In this document: positions 18,349 through 27,645 of the stretch, one piece after another
Position numbering within the stretch: the stretch's first letter is position 1
Layout of the letters: each line of letters starts with the position of its first letter
Source: a bacterium
GTDB taxonomy: Bacteria > Planctomycetota > Planctomycetia > Pirellulales > Pirellulaceae
NCBI GenBank assembly: GCA_030430075.1
Contig: JAUIGN010000036.1
Location: 20,280-84,279 of the forward strand
Length of the DNA: 64,000 bases
Direction: 5' to 3'
The notes under the pieces: model-generated
What the model saw: only the letters and a program-made list of their open reading frames with translations
The model's database searches: none
Told to the model about the DNA's origin: nothing
Position numbers and translations under genes: made by a program

Positions 18349-18476
18349 GGAACGCCGGCCGGGAACCGGCCAAAATCGCGGCGGGTGTACCCCTTGGCGG
18401 TTGCGCCGGCGGGTCATCCCGGTCCGCACCCAAACGCTGGCTCACCATCGACAGTACTCCTGAGAAAGAACATGCC

Positions 18477-19937
18477 ATGAATGCTCGATTGCCGATTCCG
18501 TTCTTGTTGACCGTAGGTGGGCTTCTCGTCGCCGCGGCTGGAATCGGCCCGGACCGGGCAGCTATGGCGGCCGAACGTCCGGGGCGCCCGAACATCATCT
18601 ACATCATGACCGATGACCTCGGCTACGGCGACCTGGGCTGCTATGGCCAGGAAGTGATCCAAACGCCGAACATCGATCAGATGGCCAAGGAAGGGATCAG
18701 GTTCACCGATCACTACTCGGGTCACACCGTCTGCCGCCCATCCCGGCTGGTTCTCTGGCTTGGCCAGCACGTTGGGCACACCGGGCTGATCGGGAACCGG
18801 CCTCGCAGTCTGACCTCGATGGAACAGACCGTCGCCAAACGCCTCCGCGCCGCCGGATACGCAACCGGGGGCGTCGGCAAGTGGGCTCTGGGCCACGTCG
18901 AGAAGCCGGCGGATGTCGACAACCCGGGGCACCCCAATCGCAACGGTTTCGACTACTGGTTCGGCTACCTGAACCAAAGCAATGCCCACAACTATTACCC
19001 GACCTTCTTGTGGGAAAACAAACAACAGGTACCCCTGCCTGGAAATGTGATTGGTGACTACCCGAACGGCCGCGGACGTGTCGCCTCGAAACGCGTCAGC
19101 TACTCACACGACTTCATGACCGAAGCCGCCTTCAAGTTCATTCGGCGCGAAAAAGATCACCCCTTCCTGCTGCATATCCACTGGACGATTCCCCACGCGA
19201 ATAACGAAGGGGGGCGAGCCGTGGGTGACGGGATGGAGGTCCCGGACTACGGCATCTACGCCGACCGTGACTGGCCAAACCCGGAAAAAGGGTTTGCCGC
19301 GATGATTACCAGGATGGATTCCGATGTTGGCCGACTCATGAAGCTGTTGCAGGAATTGAACATCGACGAGCAGACGCTCATGATCTTTACCTCGGATAAC
19401 GGCCCGCACCGCGAAGGCGGACACGATCACGAGTTTTTTGATTCGAACGGACCGCTCAAGGGCTACAAGCGGTCAATGCACGAAGGCGGTTTTCGCGTGC
19501 CGCTGATCGCCCGCTGGCCGGGACAGATCGCTCCCGGCACCGTTTCCGCCCATCCGTCCGCCTTCCAGGATTTTCTGCCGACGGCCTGTGAAGTTGCTGG
19601 GGCGGATCCGCCCAAGGCGATTGACGGTATCTCCTACTTGCCGACGCTGCTGGGACAGGCGGACAAGCAGCAACCACATGAATACCTGTATTGTGCCAGC
19701 CAGGAAGGCGCGACTTCGGTTGGTGTCCGCTACGGCCACTGGAAACTGGTCAAGTATCGCCAGCCTCGCACCAAACGGGCCAAGCAGAACGCTGGGGAAT
19801 CCGGTGCGGCGGCAGATGACGACTGGCGTCTCTACGATCTCTCCGTCGATCTCGGTGAAGCAACCGATCTGGCCGACGAGCGTCCGGACGTGGTCGCCGA
19901 AATCCTGGCCCTGCTGAAGCGGGACGACCTGCTGTAG
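18477..19937 (+). CDS. Secreted sulfatase (arylsulfatase A-type, S1 family)
   Basis: The protein has 486 residues with an N-terminal hydrophobic signal ending near AAMAAERP. It hydrolyses sulfate esters, probably on sulfated polysaccharides. The metal site begins with NIIYIMTDDLGYGD (Asp46, Asp47). The formylglycine site is CRPSR with Cys86, needing an activating sulfatase-modifying factor not present in this window. The usual CxPSRxxLxTG signature continues here as LVLWLGQH, so the Thr before the Gly is Leu. Other expected elements are GKWALGH, PFLLHIHWTIPH and TSDNGPH (Asp/Asn metal ligands). Family length is normal. Confidence 0.95.
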   Translation: MNARLPIPFLLTVGGLLVAAAGIGPDRAAMAAERPGRPNIIYIMTDDLGYGDLGCYGQEVIQTPNIDQMAKEGIRFTDHYSGHTVCRPSRLVLWLGQHVGHTGLIGNRPRSLTSMEQTVAKRLRAAGYATGGVGKWALGHVEKPADVDNPGHPNRNGFDYWFGYLNQSNAHNYYPTFLWENKQQVPLPGNVIGDYPNGRGRVASKRVSYSHDFMTEAAFKFIRREKDHPFLLHIHWTIPHANNEGGRAVGDGMEVPDYGIYADRDWPNPEKGFAAMITRMDSDVGRLMKLLQELNIDEQTLMIFTSDNGPHREGGHDHEFFDSNGPLKGYKRSMHEGGFRVPLIARWPGQIAPGTVSAHPSAFQDFLPTACEVAGADPPKAIDGISYLPTLLGQADKQQPHEYLYCASQEGATSVGVRYGHWKLVKYRQPRTKRAKQNAGESGAAADDDWRLYDLSVDLGEATDLADERPDVVAEILALLKRDDLL

Positions 19938-20119
19938 CTGCCTTTCCGGGAGGAGTGCCCGCTTGCGATCGAGCCGATCCACGCCACTTGGCTTAGCAGA
20001 TCGGCGATCATCGCTTTTCTGGTCGGGGGACCGGCTGGCTGCGGACCCGATCCCCGCTGCGGTTGGCGGCGAACTGGCCAGGCATCGGCGGTTGGTACGG
20101 TGATCTTGGTCTGAGCGCC

Positions 20120-20143
20120 GTCATGCACGGCATGAACTCCGGA
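20120..20143 (-). repeat. Dispersed palindromic repeat, copy 5 (reverse orientation)
   Basis: Read on the minus strand the core is GTTCATGCCGTGCATGAC with upstream TCCGGA. Six of the seven stem pairs are kept (the outermost G is T). The copy lies about 240 bp before the eCIS sheath gene. Confidence 0.7.
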
Positions 20144-20295
20144 GCAGGCTGGCCAGCATGCGCCAGGTGCGCTGCGATGCTCCGCTGATGAATGCGTTCT
20201 CCCATAACGCCATGGCCGATGGCTCGCCGCGCCCTGGCTTTCTGCGAGCAACTTCGCGCCACCATTCGACGCAGAAAATCCTCACCCCTTTTTAC

Positions 20296-20324
20296 TTGCG
20301 TCCCCTATTCTTAGATGCTACCCT
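20296..20324 (+). promoter_or_regulatory. Candidate promoter of the eCIS operon
   Basis: TTGCGT (20296-20301) and TACCCT (20319-20324) are 17 bp apart inside the only AT-richer patch before the first eCIS gene, 58 bp upstream of its start. Each hexamer matches the sigma-70 consensus at only three positions, so a sigma factor of another type is equally possible. Confidence 0.25.
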
Positions 20325-20381
20325 GCTGGCCCGCTTCATCCAGGCTGTGCATTTCATCTAGTTATCAAGGAGTTATCCAAG

Positions 20382-22310
20382 ATGCCCGCAGCGCCCCGAG
20401 TCACATATCCTGGTGTCTATGTTCAGGAAGTGCCCAGTGATGTGAAGACGATCGTTCCGGTGGATACGGCCACGACAGCGTTCATCGGGCGGGCCTTGCG
20501 TGGTCCAGTCAATCAGCCGATCGTGATCAACAATTTCGGAGATTTCCAACGGATCTTTGGCGAGCTTTGGAACAAGAGCACGATGAGTTTTGCGGTGAGG
20601 GACTTCTTCCTTCACGGCGGCAGCAAAGCGGTCGTGGTTCGGTTGTTCGCTCCGTCCGCCGAGGAGAAGGCCGGCAAGGCGGCGGCGAAAGCGCTTGCCA
20701 AGCAGATTGACGGTGCGGCCGACCTGTCCGCCGCGAAGCAGCTCGTCACGACCGCGGAGACGGCGGCCGCCAACAAGAGCGATGCGGAGAAGGACGCCGT
20801 TGCTCAAATCAAGACGGTCGTCGACGCTGGTGTGGCGAGCGATTTCGGCAAGACGCGGTCGGATGTGAACCGGCTGGCGGACGATTTCCCGCCCCCGCCG
20901 TACTTGACGGCGAAACTTACCGTCGACGGGCCGTCTGGAACACCGACACCTCCGGCGGCCACTTCCACGACGGTGGCACCCGGTGGATCCAACGCCCCGC
21001 CGTCCGGCTCGACCTCGGTGGCGCCCGGCGGGGCCAACGCGCCGCCCCCACCGTCGCTCGAGTTTCACGCCAAGTGGCCGGGAGCGTGGGCGAATCATCT
21101 GGAGGCGGAGATTTCGTTCATCACCGATACGGACGTCCGCAAGGGGGTTGCTAAGAAGCAGGGGCTCGCCTCGGAAGCGGACCTGTTCAATCTTCGCGTC
21201 AGCGACACCCTCACCGAACAGGTTGAGGTATTCGAGAACGTTTCCCTGGTGGATGGTCCGCGACGGTTGGACAAAGTCCTGGAGGCCTCCTCCGAACTCG
21301 TCGTACTGGCGACAGATCTGGACGGGTCAACGCCTCCCGCCACGCCGACGGAGGTCACCAAATTCAAGGTGGCGAGCCAGGATCAGGCGACCGACGGGGA
21401 CGACCTCGAGGCACCGTTGTTCCTGGGGAACCAGAGCAAGAAGGAAGGGATCTACGCGTTGGCGGACGCCGACATCTTCAACATGCTTTGCATCCCGCCC
21501 TACAACCTGGACAACGATACCGATCCGAATGTGTTGGCAGAAGCGAGTGCCTATTGCATTGCACGTCGAGCCATCCTCTTGGTCGATCCCCCGTCGTCGT
21601 GGAAGTCGAAGCGGGACGCCGTGGCGGGTTTTCCCGGTCTGAAAGGAGTCATTGGCGGCGGAACGAATGCCGCCATCTTCTTTCCCCGCATTCGCGAGGC
21701 CAATCCGCTGCGCGACAATCGCATTGAGACCGTGGCGCCCTGCGGTGCGGTGGCAGGTATCTTCGCTCGCACCGACGCCCAACGCGGTGTCTGGAAAGCA
21801 CCGGCCGGTATCGAGGCGACGTTCCGCGGCGTTGACTCGTTGAGCGTTGCGATGACCGATGCCGAGAACGGCGAGCTCAACCCGCTCGGCGTGAACTGCC
21901 TGCGCACGTTGCCCGCTGCGGGCCATGTGATCTGGGGCGCCCGAACGCTGGATGGTGACGATCGGCTGGCGTCGCAATGGAAGTACATTCCCGTCCGGCG
22001 CACCGCCCTGATGATTGAAGAGAGTCTCTATCGGGGATCCCAATGGGCCGTCTTCGAACCGAATGATGAACCGTTGTGGTCGCAGTTGCGCCTCAACATC
22101 GGATCCTTCATGCATGGCCTGTTTCGACAAGGTGCGTTCCAAGGCAGCTCTCCTGCCGACGCTTACTTTGTCAAATGCGACGCCACGACGACGACCCAAG
22201 CGGACATCGATCGGGGAATCGTCAACGTCGTGATCGGCTTCGCACCGCTCAAACCTGCTGAATTCGTCGTCCTTTATATCCAACAGATCGCCGGACAACT
22301 TGCCACGTAA
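20382..22310 (+). CDS. eCIS contractile sheath protein
   Basis: The protein has 642 residues. The start follows AAGGAG at good spacing. The N-terminus VTYPGVYVQEVPS and TAFIGRALRGPVNQP are the classic phage-tail-sheath opening. The C-terminal domain carries GAFQGSSPADAYFVKCD, IVNVVIGFAPLKPAEFVVLYIQQ, the conserved arm that links neighbouring sheath subunits. Between them is a variable region, including a Pro/Ser/Thr linker (about 181-227) with two copies of a VAPGGxNAPP motif. It polymerises around the tube and contracts to drive injection. Only one sheath gene is seen, whereas Photorhabdus PVC and Serratia Afp have three. Confidence 0.97.
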   Translation: MPAAPRVTYPGVYVQEVPSDVKTIVPVDTATTAFIGRALRGPVNQPIVINNFGDFQRIFGELWNKSTMSFAVRDFFLHGGSKAVVVRLFAPSAEEKAGKAAAKALAKQIDGAADLSAAKQLVTTAETAAANKSDAEKDAVAQIKTVVDAGVASDFGKTRSDVNRLADDFPPPPYLTAKLTVDGPSGTPTPPAATSTTVAPGGSNAPPSGSTSVAPGGANAPPPPSLEFHAKWPGAWANHLEAEISFITDTDVRKGVAKKQGLASEADLFNLRVSDTLTEQVEVFENVSLVDGPRRLDKVLEASSELVVLATDLDGSTPPATPTEVTKFKVASQDQATDGDDLEAPLFLGNQSKKEGIYALADADIFNMLCIPPYNLDNDTDPNVLAEASAYCIARRAILLVDPPSSWKSKRDAVAGFPGLKGVIGGGTNAAIFFPRIREANPLRDNRIETVAPCGAVAGIFARTDAQRGVWKAPAGIEATFRGVDSLSVAMTDAENGELNPLGVNCLRTLPAAGHVIWGARTLDGDDRLASQWKYIPVRRTALMIEESLYRGSQWAVFEPNDEPLWSQLRLNIGSFMHGLFRQGAFQGSSPADAYFVKCDATTTTQADIDRGIVNVVIGFAPLKPAEFVVLYIQQIAGQLAT

Positions 22311-22320
22311 GGAACGCTCC

Positions 22321-22848
22321 ATGCCAGCGCCACAATTCAAGGGAGATCGTTTCGATCCCTACAAGAACTTCAAATTCCGCGTCAATTGGGACGGCAAGGC
22401 CGTTGCCGGGATCAGCAAGGTGGGCGGGCTCACCAAGACGACACAGGTCGTTTCGCACCGCGAAGGTGGCGACGTCAGCTCGACTCGCAAGTCACCCGGC
22501 CAGGTCGACTTCGGCGCGATAACGCTCGAACGGGGCGTGACGCATGACGAAGAATTCGAGCGTTGGGCCAACAAGTGTTGGCAACTCGGTCACGCCGCGG
22601 GTACCGAAGTGTCGCTTAAGGACTTTCGCAAGGACCTGGTCATCGAGGTCATGAACGAAGCGGGACAGAAGGTCATTGCCTACAAGGTCTATCGATGCTG
22701 GGTCTCCGAGTACCACGCGCTGCCGGAACTGGATGCATCGGGAAACGCCATCGCCATCCAGAGTATCAAGCTGGAAAACGAGGGCTGGGAACGGGACGCG
22801 GCCGTTACCGAACCCGATGCGCCGGAGTTTGACGGTGCCGCGACCTGA
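22321..22848 (+). CDS. eCIS inner tube protein (gp19/Hcp-like)
   Basis: The protein has 175 residues, starting at 22321 after TAAGGAACG, 10 bp behind the sheath stop. It has the tube-protein signature: DPYKNFKFRVNWDGKAVAGISKVGGL, then SPGQVDFGAITLERGVTHDEEFERWANK, and the closing SIKLENEGWERD. It would form hexameric rings that stack into the injected needle. Only one tube gene is visible in the locus, unlike the Pvc1/Pvc5 pair, which fits simpler single-sheath systems. Confidence 0.96.
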   Translation: MPAPQFKGDRFDPYKNFKFRVNWDGKAVAGISKVGGLTKTTQVVSHREGGDVSSTRKSPGQVDFGAITLERGVTHDEEFERWANKCWQLGHAAGTEVSLKDFRKDLVIEVMNEAGQKVIAYKVYRCWVSEYHALPELDASGNAIAIQSIKLENEGWERDAAVTEPDAPEFDGAAT

Positions 22849-22895
22849 CCCGGCAACACGGCCGCCAAGAATGGGTGATTGGATCGAGTCGCGTT

Positions 22896-23624
22896 ATGCA
22901 GCCGTTGTCATCGAGTGACCTCGTGAGGGCGTGGGAAGCCGGCGCCCGGCGGCATCCGGTCGATCGTGGCGTCCTGTTGTTGAGTCTGCTGCATCCCGAT
23001 CAGCCACTGGATGCCGTGTGGCAATGGACGGTCGGCCACCGCAACCGCCAACTGCTGGCCTTCTACCAACAGACGGCCGGAACGCAGATGGATTGCATGG
23101 CGACCTGCCGGGAGTGCGGACAAGTGAACGAATTCAGCGTACAGGTTCACGACATCACGTTCGAGCCGCCCGAGGAAACGGTCGGCACGTGGCAGGACGG
23201 CGAATTGGCCATCTGGTTTCGCCAGCCCAACAACCTGGATCTCGTATCGGCCGCTATGGAACAGGATCTCGACAAAGCGAGGCGACTTCTGGCCCAGCGG
23301 TGTATCACGCGCGCCAGGCATCGCGACCGGGACATCGACGCCAGCCGCCTGCCGGACCCGGCGATCGTTGCCGTGGGCGAAGCCATCCGTGATCAGGATC
23401 CACAAGTCGATCTGCACTTCGACATCATCTGCGCGGCTTGCAACAGCACGTCCTCGATTCTCTTCGATGTGATGGCATTCGTCTGGCTCGAGATCAACCG
23501 TTTCGCCCAGCGAACCCTGCATGAAGTGCACCTCCTGGCGACCGCCTACGGCTGGAGTGAAGCGGATATCCTCGCCATGTCACCGCCGAGACGACAGTTC
23601 TACTTGGACCAACTCACCGTATGA
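22896..23624 (+). CDS. T4-type baseplate hub assembly chaperone-like protein with Cys pairs
   Basis: The protein has 242 residues from the ATG at 22896; a GTG at 22875 would add seven residues. It resembles the T4-family hub assembly chaperones found in eCIS loci just after the tube gene: it opens VRAWEAGARRHPVDRGVLLL, has two Cys pairs (CRECG near the centre and CAACN later) that could bind zinc, and ends with a helical HEVHLLATAYGWSEADILAM segment. It is probably an assembly factor rather than part of the finished particle; this is inferred from family and position. Its stop overlaps the next start (ATGA). Confidence 0.8.
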   Translation: MQPLSSSDLVRAWEAGARRHPVDRGVLLLSLLHPDQPLDAVWQWTVGHRNRQLLAFYQQTAGTQMDCMATCRECGQVNEFSVQVHDITFEPPEETVGTWQDGELAIWFRQPNNLDLVSAAMEQDLDKARRLLAQRCITRARHRDRDIDASRLPDPAIVAVGEAIRDQDPQVDLHFDIICAACNSTSSILFDVMAFVWLEINRFAQRTLHEVHLLATAYGWSEADILAMSPPRRQFYLDQLTV

Positions 23625-26305
23625 GTGACCTGTTTACCAATCTCGTCCAGGAAGCCCACGGATCGGCCGTGGCGGTCCAGCCGATGGCTGTCTCTCGGTT
23701 CGCGCCTCCTGCGGGCATGCTCGCCGCAATCCCCTGGCCGACCGCCGATGATCGCGCGACCGGACCGCGGGCATCCAACGAACCGGCTCGGCATGCCATC
23801 CCGGCCCCCCTGCTGCCGCTGGCCGACGCCAGCCAGGTAGACACCACCCCGCAGATGCTCCGCACCCCACATCCGCCCGCGGGGCGTTCCGCGTTGACGC
23901 CGGAACCACGGCCGCATCACGCGGAGCACCCACCCGCCGGCGACGCACCGCCGGGGACTCGACCCAACCGGCAGGCCGCGCCGCACACGCGGCGGGACAT
24001 TCCATCGGCACGACCGCCAGCTGCGGAAATCGGTATTCCACCTGAAACGGGAAATGACGACCGGCGTCCGCCCGCGCCGTTTCCCGCGGCCCACGCCGAC
24101 GACCTGACGGTTCCCAAGGAGGAAGCTGTTGCCGATGCCCCGACCGGTTCCAGCGAAATCGGATCTGACGAAACGGGGGTCGGCGACACGGTTTTTGACG
24201 GCACCGTTTTCGATGACACGGCGTTCGGCGGCACATCTTCTCATGGTACGGGGCCGGGCGATGCGAACCCCGCCGACCGCCACCCACCGGACTTATCGCG
24301 TGAAATGCTGCCAACACGGCATCGCCCCCCTCCTGCTGCGGCTGAAGGTTTGTCCGACGAACCGCCGGTCGCTCGACCGCAACCTGATCTGTTCGCACCG
24401 CAAGCGGCGGCCAGTCGTAGTGCCGTGCCCCACGAAACACGGGGTGGCCAACGGCCAACGCGAACGAACGCCCCCGCGAAGGCTGCAACTCGGACCGAAG
24501 GTGTTCACCGCCCGGGGTGGGAGAACGACAAGGCCGCCGCAGCCGCCCATGACCAGGCGGACGACCAGGCGTCGCTCGCCGTACCGGAAACGCCGCACGA
24601 CGACGGCGACCTGACGCTGGGTACCGACCGCAATGGTGCTCGCCACATTCCGTCGTCGCCCGGCGGTGAGACACCCGCCCACCCGTCAGCCGTGAACGAA
24701 TCCCCGTCCGCCGCACACGCAGACGATTCCCCTCAGCCTCGCCAGAACAACGACGTGCCGGATGCGACCGTTGGAGCGTCTGCCGGCACACCGATTGTCG
24801 AACCTGCCCTGGCTCGCGATGTCGTGACGGACCTGCCGGTACCAGACGACTTGCCACCGGGAGCCAGCCGCGTCACGGCCGACCAACCGGCCGGCCACTC
24901 GGCAGCGCAGACACGCGTTCCTGATCCTCCGCTACGGTCGGATCCGTCCCAGCCGGCGACACCTGCACAGGCAACGGCGGAACAGCCGCAGCCCCGTGAT
25001 CAGCAGCCTGCGGGTCTCACGACCAAATCGCCGGGCCGTGGTTCGTCGACGTCGTCGAGTTTGCCAGATTCACCCGGTCCATCGGACGAGCCACCGCGAT
25101 CAGCCGTTCACGATCCGGAACAGCAAGGGCGATCGAAGTCGATTGCCGATGCGGGTGCTGCAGATCCGCAACCGGTTGCGCGAGCAGGCCAACGAGCCGC
25201 ATCTGTTACGAACAGCGACGTGGAGGCGGTTGGTCGCGAGGAGCAAGCCCGGGAGACAAGCTCGGCGACATCCGGCCTGCAGGAGACAAAGACGACACCG
25301 CTAGCCGCCGCAGAGGCTGCCGCCCGGCCGGGCCATTCGTCGCCACATGTCGGCAACGTTCAGAGTCACGATTCACAGCACATGATCCCGGAGCCTGAGT
25401 CGGGCCCTGCGCTGTCGGCTTCGCGGGACGCGTTACCTGATGTCCATCGCGCCGGCCGGATACCGGGCGGGACGAACAAGCCGGGACCGCTCGCAGCAGG
25501 GCCGCAGGCGATTCGCCAGTCGAGCCCTCACGCACCGTCGTCGGTCCTCCCGAACGAATCCGTCCCTGTCCGTCACGACGCCCAGTCGGAAGGCGCTGTT
25601 GGATCGCGTCCGCGGCCCCAACCGGGCGATTCGGAACAAGAACCGCCGGCCCTACCCCACGTGGCGCCATCATCGCCGCGCAAGCCGCCTGCGGCCGCAG
25701 ACAGCCAGGCATCTGCGGTCAACATGACACCGACGGTCGGACCAACCGAGATTGCGTCGGTAGCCCACAGGGTGCAGACCGTCGGCCAAGCCGATGTCGT
25801 TCTGGCGAGTCCTCACGGGTCGGCACCACCAGCGGAATTGCCGGCGCCGCCAACCGGAACCGGGTCAACCGAATCGACGTCGGCCCAACTGCCCGCTGGG
25901 CACGATGCACCGATCGCCGGCGCCCGTCCACCTGTCGGTCACGGTCCAACGTCGCACCCAGCGGCCGGACACCGCGCCCAGGCTTCGCAAAACCAGGCTG
26001 CGCAAGACCAGGCTGCGCAAGACACCCGCTCGCGTATCACCTTCGTTCCAGCCAGCCAACCGAATTCGCGGCCAAATGCGGCGACCGTGCCGACGACGAA
26101 TCAATCCCAGACGACGAATCATGCTCAGCTACCGTCCAGGGATGACCAAGCCGCCGCGCCTCCAGCGGCGATCAACATCACGATCGGCCGGATTGTCGTT
26201 CGCACGGCGTCTCCACCTGCTGAGCCACCGGCGGCACCGGCACCCCCCAAACCGCTCGTGTCGCTGGACGATTACCTCAAGCGGAGCGCGGGGGAGTCGT
26301 CATGA
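23621..26305 (+). CDS. Very long disordered Pro/Ala/Asp-rich eCIS protein, tape-measure candidate
   Basis: The protein has 894 residues, almost all low complexity (Pro, Ala, Ser, Thr, Asp, His, Gln) without hydrophobic core blocks. Two parts are not random: a short N-terminal segment, SDLFTNLVQEA, and a C-terminal end, INITIGRIVVRTASPP then LVSLDDYLKR, which resembles the ends of proteins found at this position in other eCIS loci. Short internal repeats occur, such as the QAAQD units near 25990-26020. It overlaps both neighbours by four bases. Its length and its place just before the cap and ATPase genes suggest it could set tube length or fill the tube, as Afp14 does. That role is inference; an unstructured scaffold is the alternative. 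Confidence 0.7.
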   Translation: MSDLFTNLVQEAHGSAVAVQPMAVSRFAPPAGMLAAIPWPTADDRATGPRASNEPARHAIPAPLLPLADASQVDTTPQMLRTPHPPAGRSALTPEPRPHHAEHPPAGDAPPGTRPNRQAAPHTRRDIPSARPPAAEIGIPPETGNDDRRPPAPFPAAHADDLTVPKEEAVADAPTGSSEIGSDETGVGDTVFDGTVFDDTAFGGTSSHGTGPGDANPADRHPPDLSREMLPTRHRPPPAAAEGLSDEPPVARPQPDLFAPQAAASRSAVPHETRGGQRPTRTNAPAKAATRTEGVHRPGWENDKAAAAAHDQADDQASLAVPETPHDDGDLTLGTDRNGARHIPSSPGGETPAHPSAVNESPSAAHADDSPQPRQNNDVPDATVGASAGTPIVEPALARDVVTDLPVPDDLPPGASRVTADQPAGHSAAQTRVPDPPLRSDPSQPATPAQATAEQPQPRDQQPAGLTTKSPGRGSSTSSSLPDSPGPSDEPPRSAVHDPEQQGRSKSIADAGAADPQPVARAGQRAASVTNSDVEAVGREEQARETSSATSGLQETKTTPLAAAEAAARPGHSSPHVGNVQSHDSQHMIPEPESGPALSASRDALPDVHRAGRIPGGTNKPGPLAAGPQAIRQSSPHAPSSVLPNESVPVRHDAQSEGAVGSRPRPQPGDSEQEPPALPHVAPSSPRKPPAAADSQASAVNMTPTVGPTEIASVAHRVQTVGQADVVLASPHGSAPPAELPAPPTGTGSTESTSAQLPAGHDAPIAGARPPVGHGPTSHPAAGHRAQASQNQAAQDQAAQDTRSRITFVPASQPNSRPNAATVPTTNQSQTTNHAQLPSRDDQAAAPPAAINITIGRIVVRTASPPAEPPAAPAPPKPLVSLDDYLKRSAGESS

Positions 26306-27645
26306 GCAAGTCGAACGCAATCGCCACGGTGACGGCCACGTTGCGGGCGATCAGTGCAGAAATCGCCCGAGATGCCGTCCCCGGGGCGGAGATTTCCACC
26401 GATCGCCCGGACGCCCGCGAAGGGCGACGGCACACGGCGGCGATCAACCTGTTTCTGTTCCGCGCCAGCGTCAACTCGACGTTCCGCAATCACGACACGC
26501 CGACGCGCGACAGCCGCGGCAACCTGGTGCAGCATCCGGCAACCGGCCTCGACCTGGACTACCTGTTTACGTTCTCTGGACCCAGTGTGGAAGCGCAACT
26601 GCTGCTGGGCCAAACGGTCGCGGCACTGCATGCCGAGCCCATTCTGACGCCGCGGCGGATTACCGAGACGATCGATTTGGCCACGGCGGCCAACCAGGAC
26701 GCGGCGATTGCCGACGCGGATCTGGCGGACCAGGCGGAGAGGCTGCGCGTGACGCCGATCCCGTTGGACCTCGAGGAGCTGTCGAAATTGTGGTCGGTCT
26801 TCCTGCAGGTCCCTTACGATCTGTCGATCGCCTATCGCGTTTCCGTCGTCCTCATATCGGCGGACGTGGCACCACGCGCCGCGTTACCGGTCCGTGGCGG
26901 CGAAGCCCTGCCGACCAGCCTGCCGCCGTGGATCGAACGGATCTTGGTTCGCCTCGACGCGCGCCAGCAGCCGACGCATGTCAGCCTCCAAGGCAGCAAC
27001 CTGGTCGGCGACCTGGAGGTTCAGTTTGGCAATCTGGATCCCGTGCCGGCCCGCAAGATCGTCTCGACCGGCGAGGTTCAAGCGAATCTGCCGGCCAGGC
27101 TGGTCGCCGGCATTACACCCGTCCGCGTGATCCGCAACGTCCCGCTGACCGATGCCGGAGCGGATACCAGCGGGCAGGCGGCAACCCGTCCGACCGTGAC
27201 CGGCGGCGCCCCAGGCACTTCAGCGGAGACTCGCCCCCTCTCGTCCAACGAAGTCATGCTGGTGGTTCGTCCCGAAGTGGAGCAGGTGTCGTACGACAGA
27301 TCGACGGACACTCTCACGCTGACACTGGTCCGGGTCGCGGCCCGGCAACGGGGCACCCTGTTGCTCAATCGTCTTGCCGACCCGCACGACCAGCGGCGGC
27401 CCGGCACGGATGACGTTTCGATCGATTTCCAAATCCCCGCAGCGGCCGCCGGCAGGCCGCTCGGCACGGTCTCCCTGCCCACCTTGGCAGGCGGAGCCAA
27501 ACTCTCGCCGCCGCTGACGGCCCCCCAGCACAACGTCCGAGCGGGCAATTATCTGGTACGGGTTCGGGTTGACGGTGCGGAGAGCATCCTGGGCGTGGAC
27601 GAAGCGAGTGGACGATTCGAATCGCCGATGGTGACGATCCCATGA
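26302..27645 (+). CDS. eCIS cap / tube terminator, Pvc16 (DUF4255) family
   Basis: The protein has 447 residues. The N-terminal Pvc16/DUF4255 domain is clear: AIATVTATLRAISAEI, then RHTAAINLFLFRASVNSTFRNHD, LDYLFTFSGPSVEAQLLLGQTV and the helix PIPLDLEELSKLWSVF. A C-terminal region (about 210-440) has IPT/Ig-like beta features (VSLQGSNLVGDLEVQFGNL) and an Ala/Thr linker. Pvc16/Afp16 proteins cap the distal end of tube and sheath and stop elongation. The start overlaps the previous stop and the end overlaps the ATPase start by four bases, so the three genes are probably coupled. Confidence 0.93.
   Translation: MSKSNAIATVTATLRAISAEIARDAVPGAEISTDRPDAREGRRHTAAINLFLFRASVNSTFRNHDTPTRDSRGNLVQHPATGLDLDYLFTFSGPSVEAQLLLGQTVAALHAEPILTPRRITETIDLATAANQDAAIADADLADQAERLRVTPIPLDLEELSKLWSVFLQVPYDLSIAYRVSVVLISADVAPRAALPVRGGEALPTSLPPWIERILVRLDARQQPTHVSLQGSNLVGDLEVQFGNLDPVPARKIVSTGEVQANLPARLVAGITPVRVIRNVPLTDAGADTSGQAATRPTVTGGAPGTSAETRPLSSNEVMLVVRPEVEQVSYDRSTDTLTLTLVRVAARQRGTLLLNRLADPHDQRRPGTDDVSIDFQIPAAAAGRPLGTVSLPTLAGGAKLSPPLTAPQHNVRAGNYLVRVRVDGAESILGVDEASGRFESPMVTIP

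Larger units (their letters stand above)
17746..18476. other. 731-bp non-coding stretch between divergent genes
   Basis: It contains palindromic repeat copy 3 (17852-17875), a second perfect palindrome CCTGCATGATGCAGG at 17886-17900, and a TAGAAT hexamer at 18343. Several open frames cross it on both strands, but none has a recognisable protein, a convincing ribosome site or conserved-looking composition. Confidence 0.6.
19938..20381. other. 444-bp non-coding stretch upstream of the eCIS operon
   Basis: It contains palindromic repeat copy 5 (20120-20143) and then an AT-richer patch (about 20275-20370) directly before the sheath gene, where the operon promoter is expected. No coding frame in it looks real. 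Confidence 0.6.

Noticed and set aside
17860..18429. A 189-residue minus-strand frame upstream of the sulfatase.
   Set aside because: It has no recognisable motif, no ribosome site and an Arg-rich composition, and it spans a palindromic repeat.
22871..22918. A 15-codon frame (MGDWIESRYAAVVIE) between the tube and chaperone genes.
   Set aside because: It is too short to support and overlaps the accepted start of the chaperone-like gene.
25794..27413. A 539-residue frame overlapping the disordered protein and the Pvc16 gene.
   Set aside because: Arg/Pro-rich shadow frame. The Pvc16 domain is clear in the other frame and the ATGA coupling supports the accepted genes.
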